Counted from the stretch's first letter, positions 6,844 to 15,009 are shown. The stretch: 64,000 bases of DNA from Actinomadura_E scrupuli (GCF_050971785.1 NZ_JBPCCU010000001.1:310001-374000), one strand, 5' to 3'. A program made the numbers and translations. The notes: generated from the sequence alone by a model not told the origin.

Positions 6844-7718
6844 CCTGCTCCTCTGCCGGGAGAATCTGGTAGGTCCTGGATTACCTGCTCGATCAGAGTC
6901 CGCGAGTCGGCCTCGGTGAGGGCTACCTTGCGCAAGTCCTCGAAGACCAACCTGTAGCGCGTGACCTCATCGTCGTCTTCTACATAGATGCTACGAGTCA
7001 GGCTATCGATGACCACAACGGTGAAGTCGCCGTTCTCTACCTCCAAGAGAGTGAACGGCCCGTCGAAGCCAGGATTTCTCGTCGCCTCATGCGGCAGGAC
7101 TTGCACAGTGGTGTTGCCACGCCGTGAGGACTCCAGCAGGCTGCGGAGTTGCGTGCGTAGAACTGCAGTGTCACCCAGGCGCTGCCGTAGTGAGGTTTCG
7201 CCGATCACCGTCTCCAGTCTGACCGGATTGGGTTGCTTGAGGACCTCTTGCCTGGCCATGCGAAAGGCGACGGAGCGCTCCACGTGCCTGGCCGGATCGA
7301 GTGGCGCTGACTGTATGACCGCGCGTGCGTAATCTGCCGTCTGCAGTAGGCCGGGAATGCCGGTCGGTTGGAAGACTCTGATCAGCGAAGAATCCTGCTC
7401 AAGCCGGACGAAGTCCCCGATCACGGGACCAGGCGACAATGCTCCGTGGCGCTTGATCCAATCTTTGGAGCGGCCTGCGGCGGCAAGCCCGAGGAGAGAC
7501 TCGCGAAGGCCGTTGTCGGCCACCCGGTACCGGAACAGGAGATAGTCCACCTCGTGCCGGCGGGTGATGACCTGGGCGGTCTCCATCCGGCTGAGGGCGG
7601 ATTTGGAGAGCTTGAGAAGGTCTGCCGCCTCGTCGAGAGTGAGACCGCGTTCCTCGCGGATCTTTCGCAGCTGGGAGCCGAGTCGACGCATCCGGATGGT
7701 CGGGGGGTTCTTCGCCAT
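6840..7718 (-). CDS. Helix-turn-helix regulator with DUF5753 (WhiJ/Scr1-like)
   Basis: A 292-residue regulator. Residues 14-65 form an XRE-type helix-turn-helix (GSQLRKIREERGLTLDEAAD then LLKLSKSALSRMETAQ). The rest is the DUF5753 ligand or interaction domain, with IPGLLQTADYARAVI, FRMARQEVL, GETSLRQRLG and the C-terminal YRLVFEDLRKVAL. The family controls aerial growth and antibiotic genes in Streptomyces (WhiJ-like loci) and is annotated elsewhere as antitoxin-like. No good ribosome site precedes either ATG (7718 or, three codons earlier, 7727), so leaderless translation is possible. It overlaps the DUF397 gene by ATGA and is divergent from the ATPase locus, giving the usual three-part arrangement. 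Confidence 0.93.
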   Translation of the reverse strand: MAKNPPTIRMRRLGSQLRKIREERGLTLDEAADLLKLSKSALSRMETAQVITRRHEVDYLLFRYRVADNGLRESLLGLAAAGRSKDWIKRHGALSPGPVIGDFVRLEQDSSLIRVFQPTGIPGLLQTADYARAVIQSAPLDPARHVERSVAFRMARQEVLKQPNPVRLETVIGETSLRQRLGDTAVLRTQLRSLLESSRRGNTTVQVLPHEATRNPGFDGPFTLLEVENGDFTVVVIDSLTRSIYVEDDDEVTRYRLVFEDLRKVALTEADSRTLIEQVIQDLPDSPGRGAG

Positions 7719-7890
7719 ACAACTCATTGTGAGCAGTCGGCTACGGCTTTTCGGCGAGAGTTTCAAGATGGGGATTTCCCGCTTTCCGCGCCTCCCGGGG
7801 TCCGCGCCTCCCCTTGTCGGGCAAGGCGGTTGTGGCCGCTGAGCAGGCGTTCCATGCTGGCGGTCGACCACCACGGAGGGGAGTTGACCG

Positions 7891-8163
7891 ATGACATCGA
7901 GTGAGGCGCGATTCGCCGTTCTGGTCAGGCTCGGATGGGAGCTGAGATGCCTCGCGATCGGCTCGGCGGTCACCTTGCCCGCCGACGGTGAGGCGGTGCT
8001 CCTGGTCCGGTGCCCGGACGGTTTCCGGCTTCCGGTGCTGGCCGCCCAGCAGGACCGGCGCTGGCTGATCATCTGGAGCACGCACGGCGAGGTGCCCGCC
8101 GTACGGCCCGATCTGGCCGCCCGGGAGATCGCCGGGACCGTCGCGCAGCGCCGGGCTGTGTGA
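7891..8163 (+). CDS. Small hypothetical protein beside the ATPase gene
   Basis: A 90-residue protein with no domain I can name; it reads as a small alpha/beta fold (WELRCLAIGSAVTLPADGEA, VLLVRCPDGFRLPVLAAQQD, WLIIWSTHGEV). A good ribosome site (GGAGGGGAG) lies eight or so bases before the ATG. It stops 4 nt before the GTG of the ATP-binding protein, so the two are co-expressed. It is divergent from the regulator gene, with about 160 bp between. It probably belongs to the same signalling unit. Confidence 0.7.
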   Translation: MTSSEARFAVLVRLGWELRCLAIGSAVTLPADGEAVLLVRCPDGFRLPVLAAQQDRRWLIIWSTHGEVPAVRPDLAAREIAGTVAQRRAV

Positions 8164-8167
8164 CGCC

Positions 8168-8797
8168 GTGGACCTGCTCGCGACGATCGTGATGGCGGGG
8201 CACCCCGCGGTGGCCCGGGACCTCAGGCGTCTTGTGGGCCGGCGGCTGACGGCCATCGGTCTCCGGCTCGATCCCGAGACGCTGGCAGACCTCGAGTTGT
8301 GCGTGGACGAACTGGTCGCCAATGCCGTCGCGCACACCGCCTCGGGCCGCGGTGGCCAGGTCACCGCCGTGATCGAGGCCGGTGACGGAGTCGTACGGAT
8401 CGCTGTGATCGATGACGGGGGTGCCCGGACCAAGCTGCAGGTCCGTACCGACCTCCTCGGCGAAGGTGGCCGGGGGCTGCGGCTGGTCGAGGAACTGTCG
8501 TGTCGCTGGGGCTCGGACGCCCGGCTCGACGGTCGTGGCGAGGTCTGGGTGGAGTTCGCCGCACCGTCTGGAGAGGACGGCTGTCTTCGCGCGCTATGGC
8601 TCGCGGCGGCGGGAGCGGGTGAGGGCCCGGACCAGGCCGACCACGCCGAGGCCGACGACCACCGCGGGAGCGAGACCGTAGACCGGGAGGATCGAGGTCT
8701 CCGAGAAGCCCCCGGCCAGGAAGATCACGGCAATGGCCAGGAAGAACAGCCCGGCGACCAGCGCGCCCGGGTCGAATCGATGCTTACGCACGGGTGA
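8168..8797 (+). CDS. ATP-binding protein of the GHKL anti-sigma type, with antisense tail
   Basis: The first 140 or so residues form a HATPase fold like anti-sigma kinases. The N box is VDELVANAVAHT (Glu48, Asn52), then VIDDGGA and GEGGRGLRLVEEL, and the fold ends at EVWVEFAAPS. Such proteins sit beside WhiJ-like regulators and are thought to bind or phosphorylate a partner. The reading frame has no stop at the end of the domain and runs another 66 or so hydrophilic, acid-rich residues to 8797, all antisense to the membrane-protein gene on the other strand. Either the tail is real or a stop was lost; I see no frameshift that restores a shorter product. Starts GTG, 4 nt after the preceding gene. 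Confidence 0.8.
   Translation: MDLLATIVMAGHPAVARDLRRLVGRRLTAIGLRLDPETLADLELCVDELVANAVAHTASGRGGQVTAVIEAGDGVVRIAVIDDGGARTKLQVRTDLLGEGGRGLRLVEELSCRWGSDARLDGRGEVWVEFAAPSGEDGCLRALWLAAAGAGEGPDQADHAEADDHRGSETVDREDRGLREAPGQEDHGNGQEEQPGDQRARVESMLTHG
8594..8791 (-). CDS. Small two-helix membrane protein
   Basis: A 65-residue protein starting at the GTG at 8791 (VRKHRFDPGALVAGLFFLAI). Its first hydrophobic segment is GALVAGLFFLAIAVIFLAGG and its second, GLAPAVVVGLGVVGLVRAL, is followed by the basic tail TRSRRREP. It overlaps the end of the PspC gene upstream by 8 nt, so it is coupled to it and probably works with it in the membrane. Its whole length is antisense to the tail of the ATPase frame on the plus strand. 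Confidence 0.75.
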   Translation of the reverse strand: MRKHRFDPGALVAGLFFLAIAVIFLAGGFSETSILPVYGLAPAVVVGLGVVGLVRALTRSRRREP

Positions 8798-10193
8798 CCT
8801 CCAGATCGCCGACCCTGCCGTTGAAGGAGAGCTCGATGGTCGGGGGATCGGTGACCGGATCACCCTCGGGCTGCAGGATCTCGTCCACCTTGGCCCGCGG
8901 GCCGCCGGTGATCCGGCCGTCCACGGTCACGTCGCCGAGCCCGGCCCTGGCACGCAGTTCCACCCGCGCGGTCCGGGGCAGCCGCACCCGCATCCCGCCG
9001 AGGCCGAGTTCGGCCTGGACCTTGATCCGCTGGCCGGGCCGCAGCGGCAGCGCGGTGAGGTCGAGTGCGCCCTGACCAGCGATGATCTTGTAGGTCTGCT
9101 CGCTCTTGCCGGCGTCGACCGGCCGCCAGGTGACGTCTCCGAACCGGCCGCCGCTGGGCACCGCCGCCGCCACCGAGGTGGTCACCAGGGCCAGCGAGAG
9201 CAGGGTCCCCGCCGCGACGAGCCCGCGCGGCCGGCCGTACCGGGATCCGGCGATCAGGCCGGCGGCGATCACCGCCAGGCCGGATCCCAGCACGATCGGG
9301 AGCTGGGAGTTCTGCGGGTACGCCGAGGCGATCGGGGCCATCACGGCCGCGACCAGCAACGCGACGAGCAACGTCAGCGGCGCCAGCACCGACCGCTGCC
9401 GGGGTGCCGCGGGTACGGCGGGCGCGGCGGGCGCCGCCGGCACCGAAGGGGCCAGAGGGTCCGCGGGGTCGAAGGGGTCGAAGGGGTCGGACGGGTCGGA
9501 GGGGTCCGCAGGGTCGGCGGGGTCCGCCGGCGTGCCGGGCGCGGGCGGGGCGGGCTGGGAGCGTACCGGTGCGTCGGCCAGGTCGTAGGTGCCGGTGGCC
9601 GCCGTCCGGGGCCGGGTGTGCAGGGTGGCCAAGTCGATCATCTCTGGCTGGATCGGGGCCGTCGGGGACTTGTACATGTGGACGCCGCCGGCCGCGGCGG
9701 GCCCGTACATGGCCGACGCGGACTCCTCCGGCTCGGCGGGTCTGCCCTGGATGCGCTCGGGCAGCGTGCGCGCCAGCCCGACCAGATCGACTCCGCGGCC
9801 GTGCGCGACCAGCAGGACCAGCGCGAACAGGGTGACCAGGGTCAACGGCCCGTCCAGGCCGCTGCCCGGCAGGCTCAGCAGCACCGCCACGCCCAGCAGC
9901 GCGGTGAGGATCGCGAGCACCGAGTCGGCGTCGAACCGGCGCTTGACCAGCTGTTCGATCGGGGAGGCCCGGAACTCGTCCGCGGGCATCAGCAGCGCGG
10001 CGATGATGTAGAGCAGGACTCCCCAGCCGTCGGCCAGCACCAGCAGGGCGAAGCCGACCCGGAACACCACCGGGTCGACCTGGGTGTGGCGGCCCAGCCC
10101 CACGCAGACCCCCGCGAGGACACGGCGGTCGTGGGAGCGTGGCAGCCGCGTGGCGGGTGCGGGACGGTCCTTGCTCTCCTCGGTCATGGTCAT
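8784..10193 (-). CDS. PspC-domain membrane protein with C-terminal adhesin-like domain
   Basis: A 469-residue protein. Residues about 17-70 form a PspC domain (SHDRRVLAGVCVGLGRHTQV then a helix ending MPADEF). More membrane helices follow, then a low-complexity linker of repeated DP pairs (PADPADPSDPSDPFDP). Further helices lead to a C-terminal beta-rich domain (VQAELGLGGMRVRLP, ARAGLGDVTVDGRI), which resembles the cell-wall-active toastrack fold seen with PspC. PspC proteins respond to envelope stress. It is divergent from a PspC-type histidine kinase gene, 123 bp away, so both may sense the same stress. The linker DNA repeats GGGTCSGA-like hexamers around 9460-9540. Confidence 0.85.
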   Translation of the reverse strand: MTMTEESKDRPAPATRLPRSHDRRVLAGVCVGLGRHTQVDPVVFRVGFALLVLADGWGVLLYIIAALLMPADEFRASPIEQLVKRRFDADSVLAILTALLGVAVLLSLPGSGLDGPLTLVTLFALVLLVAHGRGVDLVGLARTLPERIQGRPAEPEESASAMYGPAAAGGVHMYKSPTAPIQPEMIDLATLHTRPRTAATGTYDLADAPVRSQPAPPAPGTPADPADPADPSDPSDPFDPFDPADPLAPSVPAAPAAPAVPAAPRQRSVLAPLTLLVALLVAAVMAPIASAYPQNSQLPIVLGSGLAVIAAGLIAGSRYGRPRGLVAAGTLLSLALVTTSVAAAVPSGGRFGDVTWRPVDAGKSEQTYKIIAGQGALDLTALPLRPGQRIKVQAELGLGGMRVRLPRTARVELRARAGLGDVTVDGRITGGPRAKVDEILQPEGDPVTDPPTIELSFNGRVGDLEVTRA

Positions 10194-10316
10194 ATCGTGG
10201 CGGTCCGGCCGCGCCGGGGGTATCCGGGAGACCCCTGAGCCGACCCTGAGAATTCAGGGTGAAGACCGGGGTATCGCCCGGATGCCGCATTTCGTCGGTC
10301 GTGTCAGTCTTGTCGG

Positions 10317-11483
10317 GTGACGACTCCCACCACCATCGAGGACCAGCCGCCCCAGGCCAGGCTGGACCGCCGGGCCTCCGGCCGGCTGGTCGCCGGGGTC
10401 TGCCGTGGCCTGGCCGATCACCTCGGTCTCGAAGTGGTGGTCGTGCGGCTCGCGTTCGTGCTGCTGTTCGTCGCGGGTGGCACCGGGATCGCGGCCTACC
10501 TGGCCTTCTGGGTGCTGGTCCCGGCGCGGGAGGAGCCGGCCGGGCGCCGGGACTGGACGCAGGTGGCGGCGTACGCCGCGCTGATGGTCGGCGCGTCCTT
10601 CGTCACCTGGGGCTCCGGGATCGTGCACCTGGCCCTGTGGCCGGTCGTGATCGCCGGTATCGGCGCGGCGATCCTCTATCAGCAGGCCGACCGGGAGCAG
10701 CGGCAGCGCTGGGTCCGGACGATGCCGCTGAAGCGGATGTGGCTGCGCAGCCTGCTGGGCGCGCTGCTGGTCATCGGCGGCATCGGCACGTTCCTCGCCC
10801 AGAGCGTCCAGCCCGACCAGGCCGGCCAGGTGCTCATGGCCACCGCGATCATCCTGTCCGGGGTGGCGGTGATCACCACTCCGTGGCTGATGCGGCTCTG
10901 GCGGGACCTCGACGCCGAGCGGCACGAGCGGATCCGGTCGCAGGAGCGCGCGGAGCTCGCGGCGCACATCCACGACTCGGTGCTGCACACGCTGACCCTG
11001 ATCCAGCGCAACTCCGTCGACCCGCGCGAGGTCCAGCGGCTGGCCCGCTCACAGGAGCGGGAGCTGCGGACCTGGCTGTACACGCCGCGCGCCGACCCCG
11101 ACGAGACGTTCGCCGCCGCCGTACAGAAGATCGTCGGTGAGGTCGAGGACACCCACGGGGTGCCCATCGAGGTGGTGTGCGTGGGCGACTGCCCGCTGGA
11201 CGAACGGCTGGCCGCGGTCCTGCAGGCGGCCAGGGAGGCCATGGTCAACGCGGCCAAGTACGCCGAGGCCACCTCGGTGTCGGTCTACGCCGAGGTCGAG
11301 GGGGACGAAATCGTGATCTTCGTACGGGACCGCGGCAAGGGCTTCGACCTGGAGGCCATGCCGCTGGACCGGATGGGCGTACGAGGGTCCATCATCGGCC
11401 GTATGGAGCGCAACGGCGGAACCGCCACCGTGCGCACGGCCCCGGGAGAAGGCACCGAAGTGCGCTTGGAGATCAAGAAATGA
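10317..11483 (+). CDS. PspC-domain sensor histidine kinase
   Basis: A 388-residue membrane kinase. The N-terminal PspC domain (RRASGRLVAGVCRGLADHLG, residues 19-38) is followed by several membrane helices to about residue 190. Then comes a HisKA_3 dimerisation helix with the phosphoacceptor His219 in ELAAHIHDSVLHTL, and a HATPase domain (EAMVNAAKYAEA; FVRDRGKGFDLE; GVRGSIIGRMERNGG). It resembles the Streptomyces MacS type. It should phosphorylate the LuxR-type regulator encoded downstream in response to envelope change. The GTG start has no clear ribosome site, so translation may be leaderless. Its stop forms ATGA with a 28-codon ORF that leads into the regulator gene. Confidence 0.93.
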   Translation: MTTPTTIEDQPPQARLDRRASGRLVAGVCRGLADHLGLEVVVVRLAFVLLFVAGGTGIAAYLAFWVLVPAREEPAGRRDWTQVAAYAALMVGASFVTWGSGIVHLALWPVVIAGIGAAILYQQADREQRQRWVRTMPLKRMWLRSLLGALLVIGGIGTFLAQSVQPDQAGQVLMATAIILSGVAVITTPWLMRLWRDLDAERHERIRSQERAELAAHIHDSVLHTLTLIQRNSVDPREVQRLARSQERELRTWLYTPRADPDETFAAAVQKIVGEVEDTHGVPIEVVCVGDCPLDERLAAVLQAAREAMVNAAKYAEATSVSVYAEVEGDEIVIFVRDRGKGFDLEAMPLDRMGVRGSIIGRMERNGGTATVRTAPGEGTEVRLEIKK

Positions 11484-11566
11484 CCGTGACCATGCGTGCG
11501 GTGACCGGACCGAGGAGCCAGCGAATGCCCCTGAACGTGCACGTGACTGCCGGAGCGGGCGAATGA
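11480..11566 (+). CDS. 28-codon bridging ORF between kinase and regulator genes
   Basis: The ORF starts in the ATGA overlap with the kinase stop (11480-11483) and ends in a second ATGA overlap with the regulator start (11563-11566). It fills the 79-nt gap exactly. The peptide begins MTVTMRAVTG and ends HVTAGAGE; I recognise no domain. Its likely role is to carry ribosomes from the kinase to the regulator gene, with the product incidental, but a functional small protein cannot be excluded. Confidence 0.45.
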   Translation: MTVTMRAVTGPRSQRMPLNVHVTAGAGE

Positions 11567-12192
11567 CCCGCGTGGTGCTGGTCGACGACCACCAGATGTT
11601 CCGCACGGGCGTCAAGGCCGAACTCGGCCCGTCCATCGAGGTGGTCGGGGAGGCGGGGGACGTCGACGAGGCCGTGGCGGTGATCACGGAGGTGGCGCCG
11701 GAGGTGGTGCTGCTGGACGTGCACCTGCCCGGCGGCGGCGGCATCGAGGTCCTGCGCAGGCTGCAGGGCTCGGTCCGCTCGCGGTTCCTGGCGCTGTCGG
11801 TGTCGGACGCGGCCGAGGACGTCATCGGAGTGGTCCGCGGCGGGGCGCGGGGCTACGTGACCAAGACGATCTCGGGCCCGGAGCTGACGAGCGCGATCGG
11901 GCGGGTGGCGGAGGGGGATGCGGTCTTCTCACCCCGCCTGGCCGGGTTCGTGCTCGACGCCTTCTCCGCCACCGACGCGCCCGCGGCCGATCCCGAGCTG
12001 GACCAGCTCACCCAGCGGGAACGCGAGGTGCTGCGGCTGATCGCCCGGGGGTACGCGTACAAGGAGATCGCCAAGGAGCTCTTCATCTCGGTGAAGACGG
12101 TGGAGACCCATGTGTCGTCGGTGCTGCGCAAGCTCCAGCTCTCCAACCGCCACGAGCTGTCCCGCTGGGCCGCCGCCCGCCGGCTGGTCTGA
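11563..12192 (+). CDS. LuxR/NarL-family response regulator
   Basis: A 209-residue two-domain regulator. The receiver carries the acidic pocket Asp8-Asp9 (VLVDDHQMF) and the phosphoacceptor Asp52 (VVLLDVHLPGG), with the Lys of YVTKTISG near residue 105. The C-terminal LuxR-type helix-turn-helix is LTQREREVLRLIARGYAYKE followed by FISVKTVETHVSSVLRKL. It is the cognate regulator of the PspC-type kinase upstream, probably acting on envelope-stress promoters, possibly including the divergent PspC gene. The start lies in an ATGA overlap with the small bridging ORF. Confidence 0.95.
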   Translation: MTRVVLVDDHQMFRTGVKAELGPSIEVVGEAGDVDEAVAVITEVAPEVVLLDVHLPGGGGIEVLRRLQGSVRSRFLALSVSDAAEDVIGVVRGGARGYVTKTISGPELTSAIGRVAEGDAVFSPRLAGFVLDAFSATDAPAADPELDQLTQREREVLRLIARGYAYKEIAKELFISVKTVETHVSSVLRKLQLSNRHELSRWAAARRLV

Positions 12193-12218
12193 TCGGCTCT
12201 TGCGACGGGCTCGCCGGA

Positions 12219-12566
12219 TCAGTAGCCGTTGCTGCTCTCGCCGAGGCTGGTGCCGACCCCGACGACGGCACCGGCCAGCACCAGCACCCAGTAGAGGATC
12301 CACACGCCGGTCAGGATCCAGCCGAGGATGATGCCGGTCAGTGCCATGCCCTGGCCGTTCTCACCGGTCCGCTTGATCTGGCCGCTGGCGATGTGGCCGA
12401 AGATGATGGCGAGCACCGAGGTGACCCCGCAGGTCAGGAAGCCGAGAATGCCCATGATCATCGCCGTGATCGCGAGGCCGTTGGTCCTGGCCTGGTAGAC
12501 CGGCCCGCCGGGGGGACCGTAGTAGTTGGCGGGCGGGTAGCCGCCCTGGTTGTACGGGTCGTACAT
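12219..12566 (-). CDS. DUF4190-type small membrane protein
   Basis: A 115-residue protein with a Tyr/Pro/Gly-rich N-terminus (MYDPYNQGGYPPANYYGPPG). Two membrane helices of DUF4190 type follow: LAITAMIMGILGFLTCGVTS and MALTGIILGWILTGVWILYW, with GHIASGQIKRTGENG between them. The ATG at 12564-12566 is chosen because GGGGAG lies nine bases before it; a GTG nine codons upstream is in frame without such a site. Function is unknown. It is convergent with the response regulator gene, 26 bp between stops. Confidence 0.82.
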   Translation of the reverse strand: MYDPYNQGGYPPANYYGPPGGPVYQARTNGLAITAMIMGILGFLTCGVTSVLAIIFGHIASGQIKRTGENGQGMALTGIILGWILTGVWILYWVLVLAGAVVGVGTSLGESSNGY

Positions 12567-12608
12567 CTCGCCGCTCTCCCCTGCTCCACGCACCCCTGTG
12601 AGTAGGTC

Positions 12609-13568
12609 TCACGGTCGCAGAACGAGTGTCCCCTGTACATGAGGCGCCCGTCCCGGATTCGCCGGGACGGGGCCCCGCCCGCGCAGCGCGGCCACCGCGA
12701 GCGTGGCGACGTGCTCGGCCGTCTCGACGCCGGACCGCATGTGGGGATCGCCCGCGGTGAAGACCGCGACCAGGAAGTCGTGGCCGTGCCCGGTGATCCG
12801 GCCGACGCTGTTGACCGCCCAGCCGACGCCCCGCCGGTGCGTCGGGACCCAGCCGTTCTTGGTCGCGACGTGGTCGCCGGGGAGGGCGGCGGCGCTGACG
12901 CCCCACCGCTGGCCGGGTGTGACGGAGCTCATCAGCCCCAGCACGTAGCGCCGTTCGGGGGCGCCGAGCGGGCTGCCCGGATCGGTCAGCGCGTGCAGCA
13001 GCCGCACCTGGTCGGCCGGGCAGGTGGAGGTGGCGCCCCACGACTCGGGATGGGGGACGGTGTGCGGCAGCCCGAGCCGCTGGTCGACCAGGCCGATCCC
13101 CAGGGCGCCGCCGGCCGCGCGGTACAGCGCGTTGGCGGCCTTGTTGTCGCTGTAGCGGATCATCTTCGCGGCCAGCACCCGCTCCGCCTCGCTCAGGCCC
13201 TGGCGCGCGTCCTGCCGCTGGAGCAGCAGGCCGGTCAGGATGTTCACCTTCATGACGCTGGCGGTGATGTAGCGGCTGTGCGGGTCGTAGCCGAACGTGG
13301 CCCCGGTCCGCAGGTCCTCCACCAGCACGGAGGCCCGGCCCGGCCGGGTGGCCAGATAGGCCGCCATGGACCGGTGGAACGCGTTGAGCCGTCTCAGGGT
13401 GGCCCGGTGCGCCCGGGCCCGGCTGAGCGTGCGGTGGTCGCGCTGGGCCTCGATGGCCGACACCACCTGGTCGATCTCCCGATCCTCGGCCGCGGAGCTC
13501 TCCTGGCCCGCCCGGCAGCCGGTGACCGTCAGGAGCAGCGCAAGGCCGATCGCACTGACGTGCCGCAT
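12609..13568 (-). CDS. Class A beta-lactamase-like serine hydrolase lipoprotein
   Basis: A 319-residue exported lipoprotein with lipobox VTGC (Cys18). The penicillin-binding fold motifs are present: Ser104-x-x-Lys107 (TASVMKVNI), SDN at 140-142 (RYSDNKAANAL) and KNG at 237-239 in place of KTG (ATKNGW). That makes it an active-site-competent member of the class A beta-lactamase/PBP-like superfamily. Whether it degrades beta-lactams or is a cell-wall enzyme cannot be told from sequence. A long N-terminal helix (DREIDQVVSAIEAQRDHRTL) separates the lipid anchor from the domain. Start ATG 13568 follows GGGGGAAAG; it stands alone, with 188 bp upstream to the next gene. Confidence 0.88.
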   Translation of the reverse strand: MRHVSAIGLALLLTVTGCRAGQESSAAEDREIDQVVSAIEAQRDHRTLSRARAHRATLRRLNAFHRSMAAYLATRPGRASVLVEDLRTGATFGYDPHSRYITASVMKVNILTGLLLQRQDARQGLSEAERVLAAKMIRYSDNKAANALYRAAGGALGIGLVDQRLGLPHTVPHPESWGATSTCPADQVRLLHALTDPGSPLGAPERRYVLGLMSSVTPGQRWGVSAAALPGDHVATKNGWVPTHRRGVGWAVNSVGRITGHGHDFLVAVFTAGDPHMRSGVETAEHVATLAVAALRGRGPVPANPGRAPHVQGTLVLRP

Positions 13569-13756
13569 CTTTCCCCCGATCGATGACTGCGGCGAACGTA
13601 GTGCGGAATCCACCGGCCGCTGGACCGGTATCGGCGGCGCCTTACCGACCGTGGGCGGATTCTTGGCCCGCGCCTTACGTGTCGTGCGCCGTTCGGGCGC
13701 CGTGGCCACGTGTCTCGTACGCCGTCGCACGCGTCAGCGGCGCACCGGCCCGGGGC

Positions 13757-14206
13757 TCAGCGGTGGGCGGGGCAGCCCGGCTCGCAGCGTTCGCAGTGCT
13801 CGGCCACGCCCCGGGCGAAACCGCCCAGCATCCGGGTCAGGAACAGCCGGAACAGCGGGCCGGTGCCGGGGATCCTGGGCTCGAACCGGCCCTGCCAGCG
13901 CAGGGCGGTGCCGCCGTCCGGCCGCGCGGTGAAGGTGACGTCGGCCCGGTAGTCCTTGATCGGCAGGCCGGACAGCGCGATGTAGGAGTAGTGCCCGGGC
14001 GGGTCGTAGGCCACCACCTGCTCGCGGGCCGGCCAGATCCGGCGGATCGCCCCCTCGCCGTCGGGGACGGGGTCGCCCGCGCGCTCCCGGACCGGCTTGA
14101 CCGGGAAGCGGGCCCACACGCCCCATGCCTCCGCGACGGCCAGATGTTCGAACAGCACCTCGGGCGGTGCGGCCGAGGTGGCGTTGATCTCGATGCTGTA
14201 CGGCAT
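13757..14206 (-). CDS. SRPBCC (START-like) family protein
   Basis: A 149-residue protein with the helix-grip layout of the SRPBCC family. It has an N-terminal strand and helix (YSIEINATSAAPPEVLFEHL), a beta-sheet of ligand-cavity strands (DYRADVTFTARPDGGTALRW) and a long C-terminal helix (FRLFLTRMLGGFARGVAEHC). The C-terminus adds a small Cys/His cluster, CERCEPGCPAHR, which could bind metal. Related proteins are polyketide cyclase/dehydrase-like or coenzyme-binding and often have no assigned ligand. It lies 74 bp before the PIG-L deacetylase gene on the same strand, possibly in one unit. Confidence 0.82.
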   Translation of the reverse strand: MPYSIEINATSAAPPEVLFEHLAVAEAWGVWARFPVKPVRERAGDPVPDGEGAIRRIWPAREQVVAYDPPGHYSYIALSGLPIKDYRADVTFTARPDGGTALRWQGRFEPRIPGTGPLFRLFLTRMLGGFARGVAEHCERCEPGCPAHR

Positions 14207-14280
14207 ACGGGGCTCCTGGGGCCGTTGAGACCCCGCACGCTAGAACAGCATTCGGTTCTCCGGCAAGCCGCGCTTCGGCC

Positions 14281-15009
14281 CTACCCGGTGGGAACCACCT
14301 GGAACGCCTCCGCCAGCGTGCCCTCGGGGAGCCCGGCCGCCCGCGCTCCGGCGCCCAGCCAGGCCCGCAGCATGTCCTCCAGGCCGTCCATGTGGGCGGT
14401 CTGGCTGACGTGCGCCCGCAACGCCGCGACCTTGCGGTCGAAGGTCGCGGTGACGTCCACGTAGTGGTCGGGGGTGGGCCCGCCGCTGATCCACACCTCG
14501 CGGACCGTCCACGCCTCCAGGTGCTCCTCCAGGAGCAGCTCGGTGAACGTGAAGGGGTTGCGGGCGTCGGGATAGACCGCGTCCAGCGCGGCGGCTCCGA
14601 CGGCCCGGTGGTCCGGGTGGCCGGCGTGGATCCGCTGGTAGTTGCGCTCCGGGCTGGGGATGATCACGCGGTCCGGCCGGGTCTGCCGGATCACTCGCGC
14701 CAGGTCGCGGCGCAGGCCCAGGGTGGCCTCCACCCTGCCGTCGGGATAGCCGAGGAACCGTACGTCCTCGACCCCGGCGCACTTGGCCGCGGCCCGCTGT
14801 TCGGCCTGCCGGATCCCGGCGATGTCCGCCCGCGGCACCGCGGGGTCGAAACCGCCGGCGTCACCGTCGGTGACCATCAGGTAGGTGACCTCGATGCCCC
14901 GGCCGGTCCACCCGGCGATCGTGCCGGCCGCGCTGAAGTCGATGTCGTCGGGATGCGCCATCACCGCCAGCACACGGCTGATCTCACTGTCGTCCACCAC
15001 ATTCGGCAC
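14281..15009 (-). CDS. PIG-L family deacetylase
   Basis: A 242-residue zinc-dependent N-deacetylase. The metal site is AHPDD at 18-22 with the downstream HPDHRAVG histidine. The strand LAVMAHPDDIDFSAAGTIAG is typical of LmbE/MshB proteins. It removes an acetyl group from an amino-sugar-type substrate. Its length is well under the MshB/Mca mycothiol enzymes, so I do not assign it to mycothiol synthesis. Start is the GTG at 15009, with GAGGA about eight bases before it. It is divergent from pcrA, 175 bp away. Confidence 0.88.
   Translation of the reverse strand: MPNVVDDSEISRVLAVMAHPDDIDFSAAGTIAGWTGRGIEVTYLMVTDGDAGGFDPAVPRADIAGIRQAEQRAAAKCAGVEDVRFLGYPDGRVEATLGLRRDLARVIRQTRPDRVIIPSPERNYQRIHAGHPDHRAVGAAALDAVYPDARNPFTFTELLLEEHLEAWTVREVWISGGPTPDHYVDVTATFDRKVAALRAHVSQTAHMDGLEDMLRAWLGAGARAAGLPEGTLAEAFQVVPTG

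Noticed and set aside
8733..10238. 501-codon plus-strand frame across the PspC region
   Set aside because: Low-complexity Gly/Arg/Gln composition, no domain, and antisense to the PspC genes.
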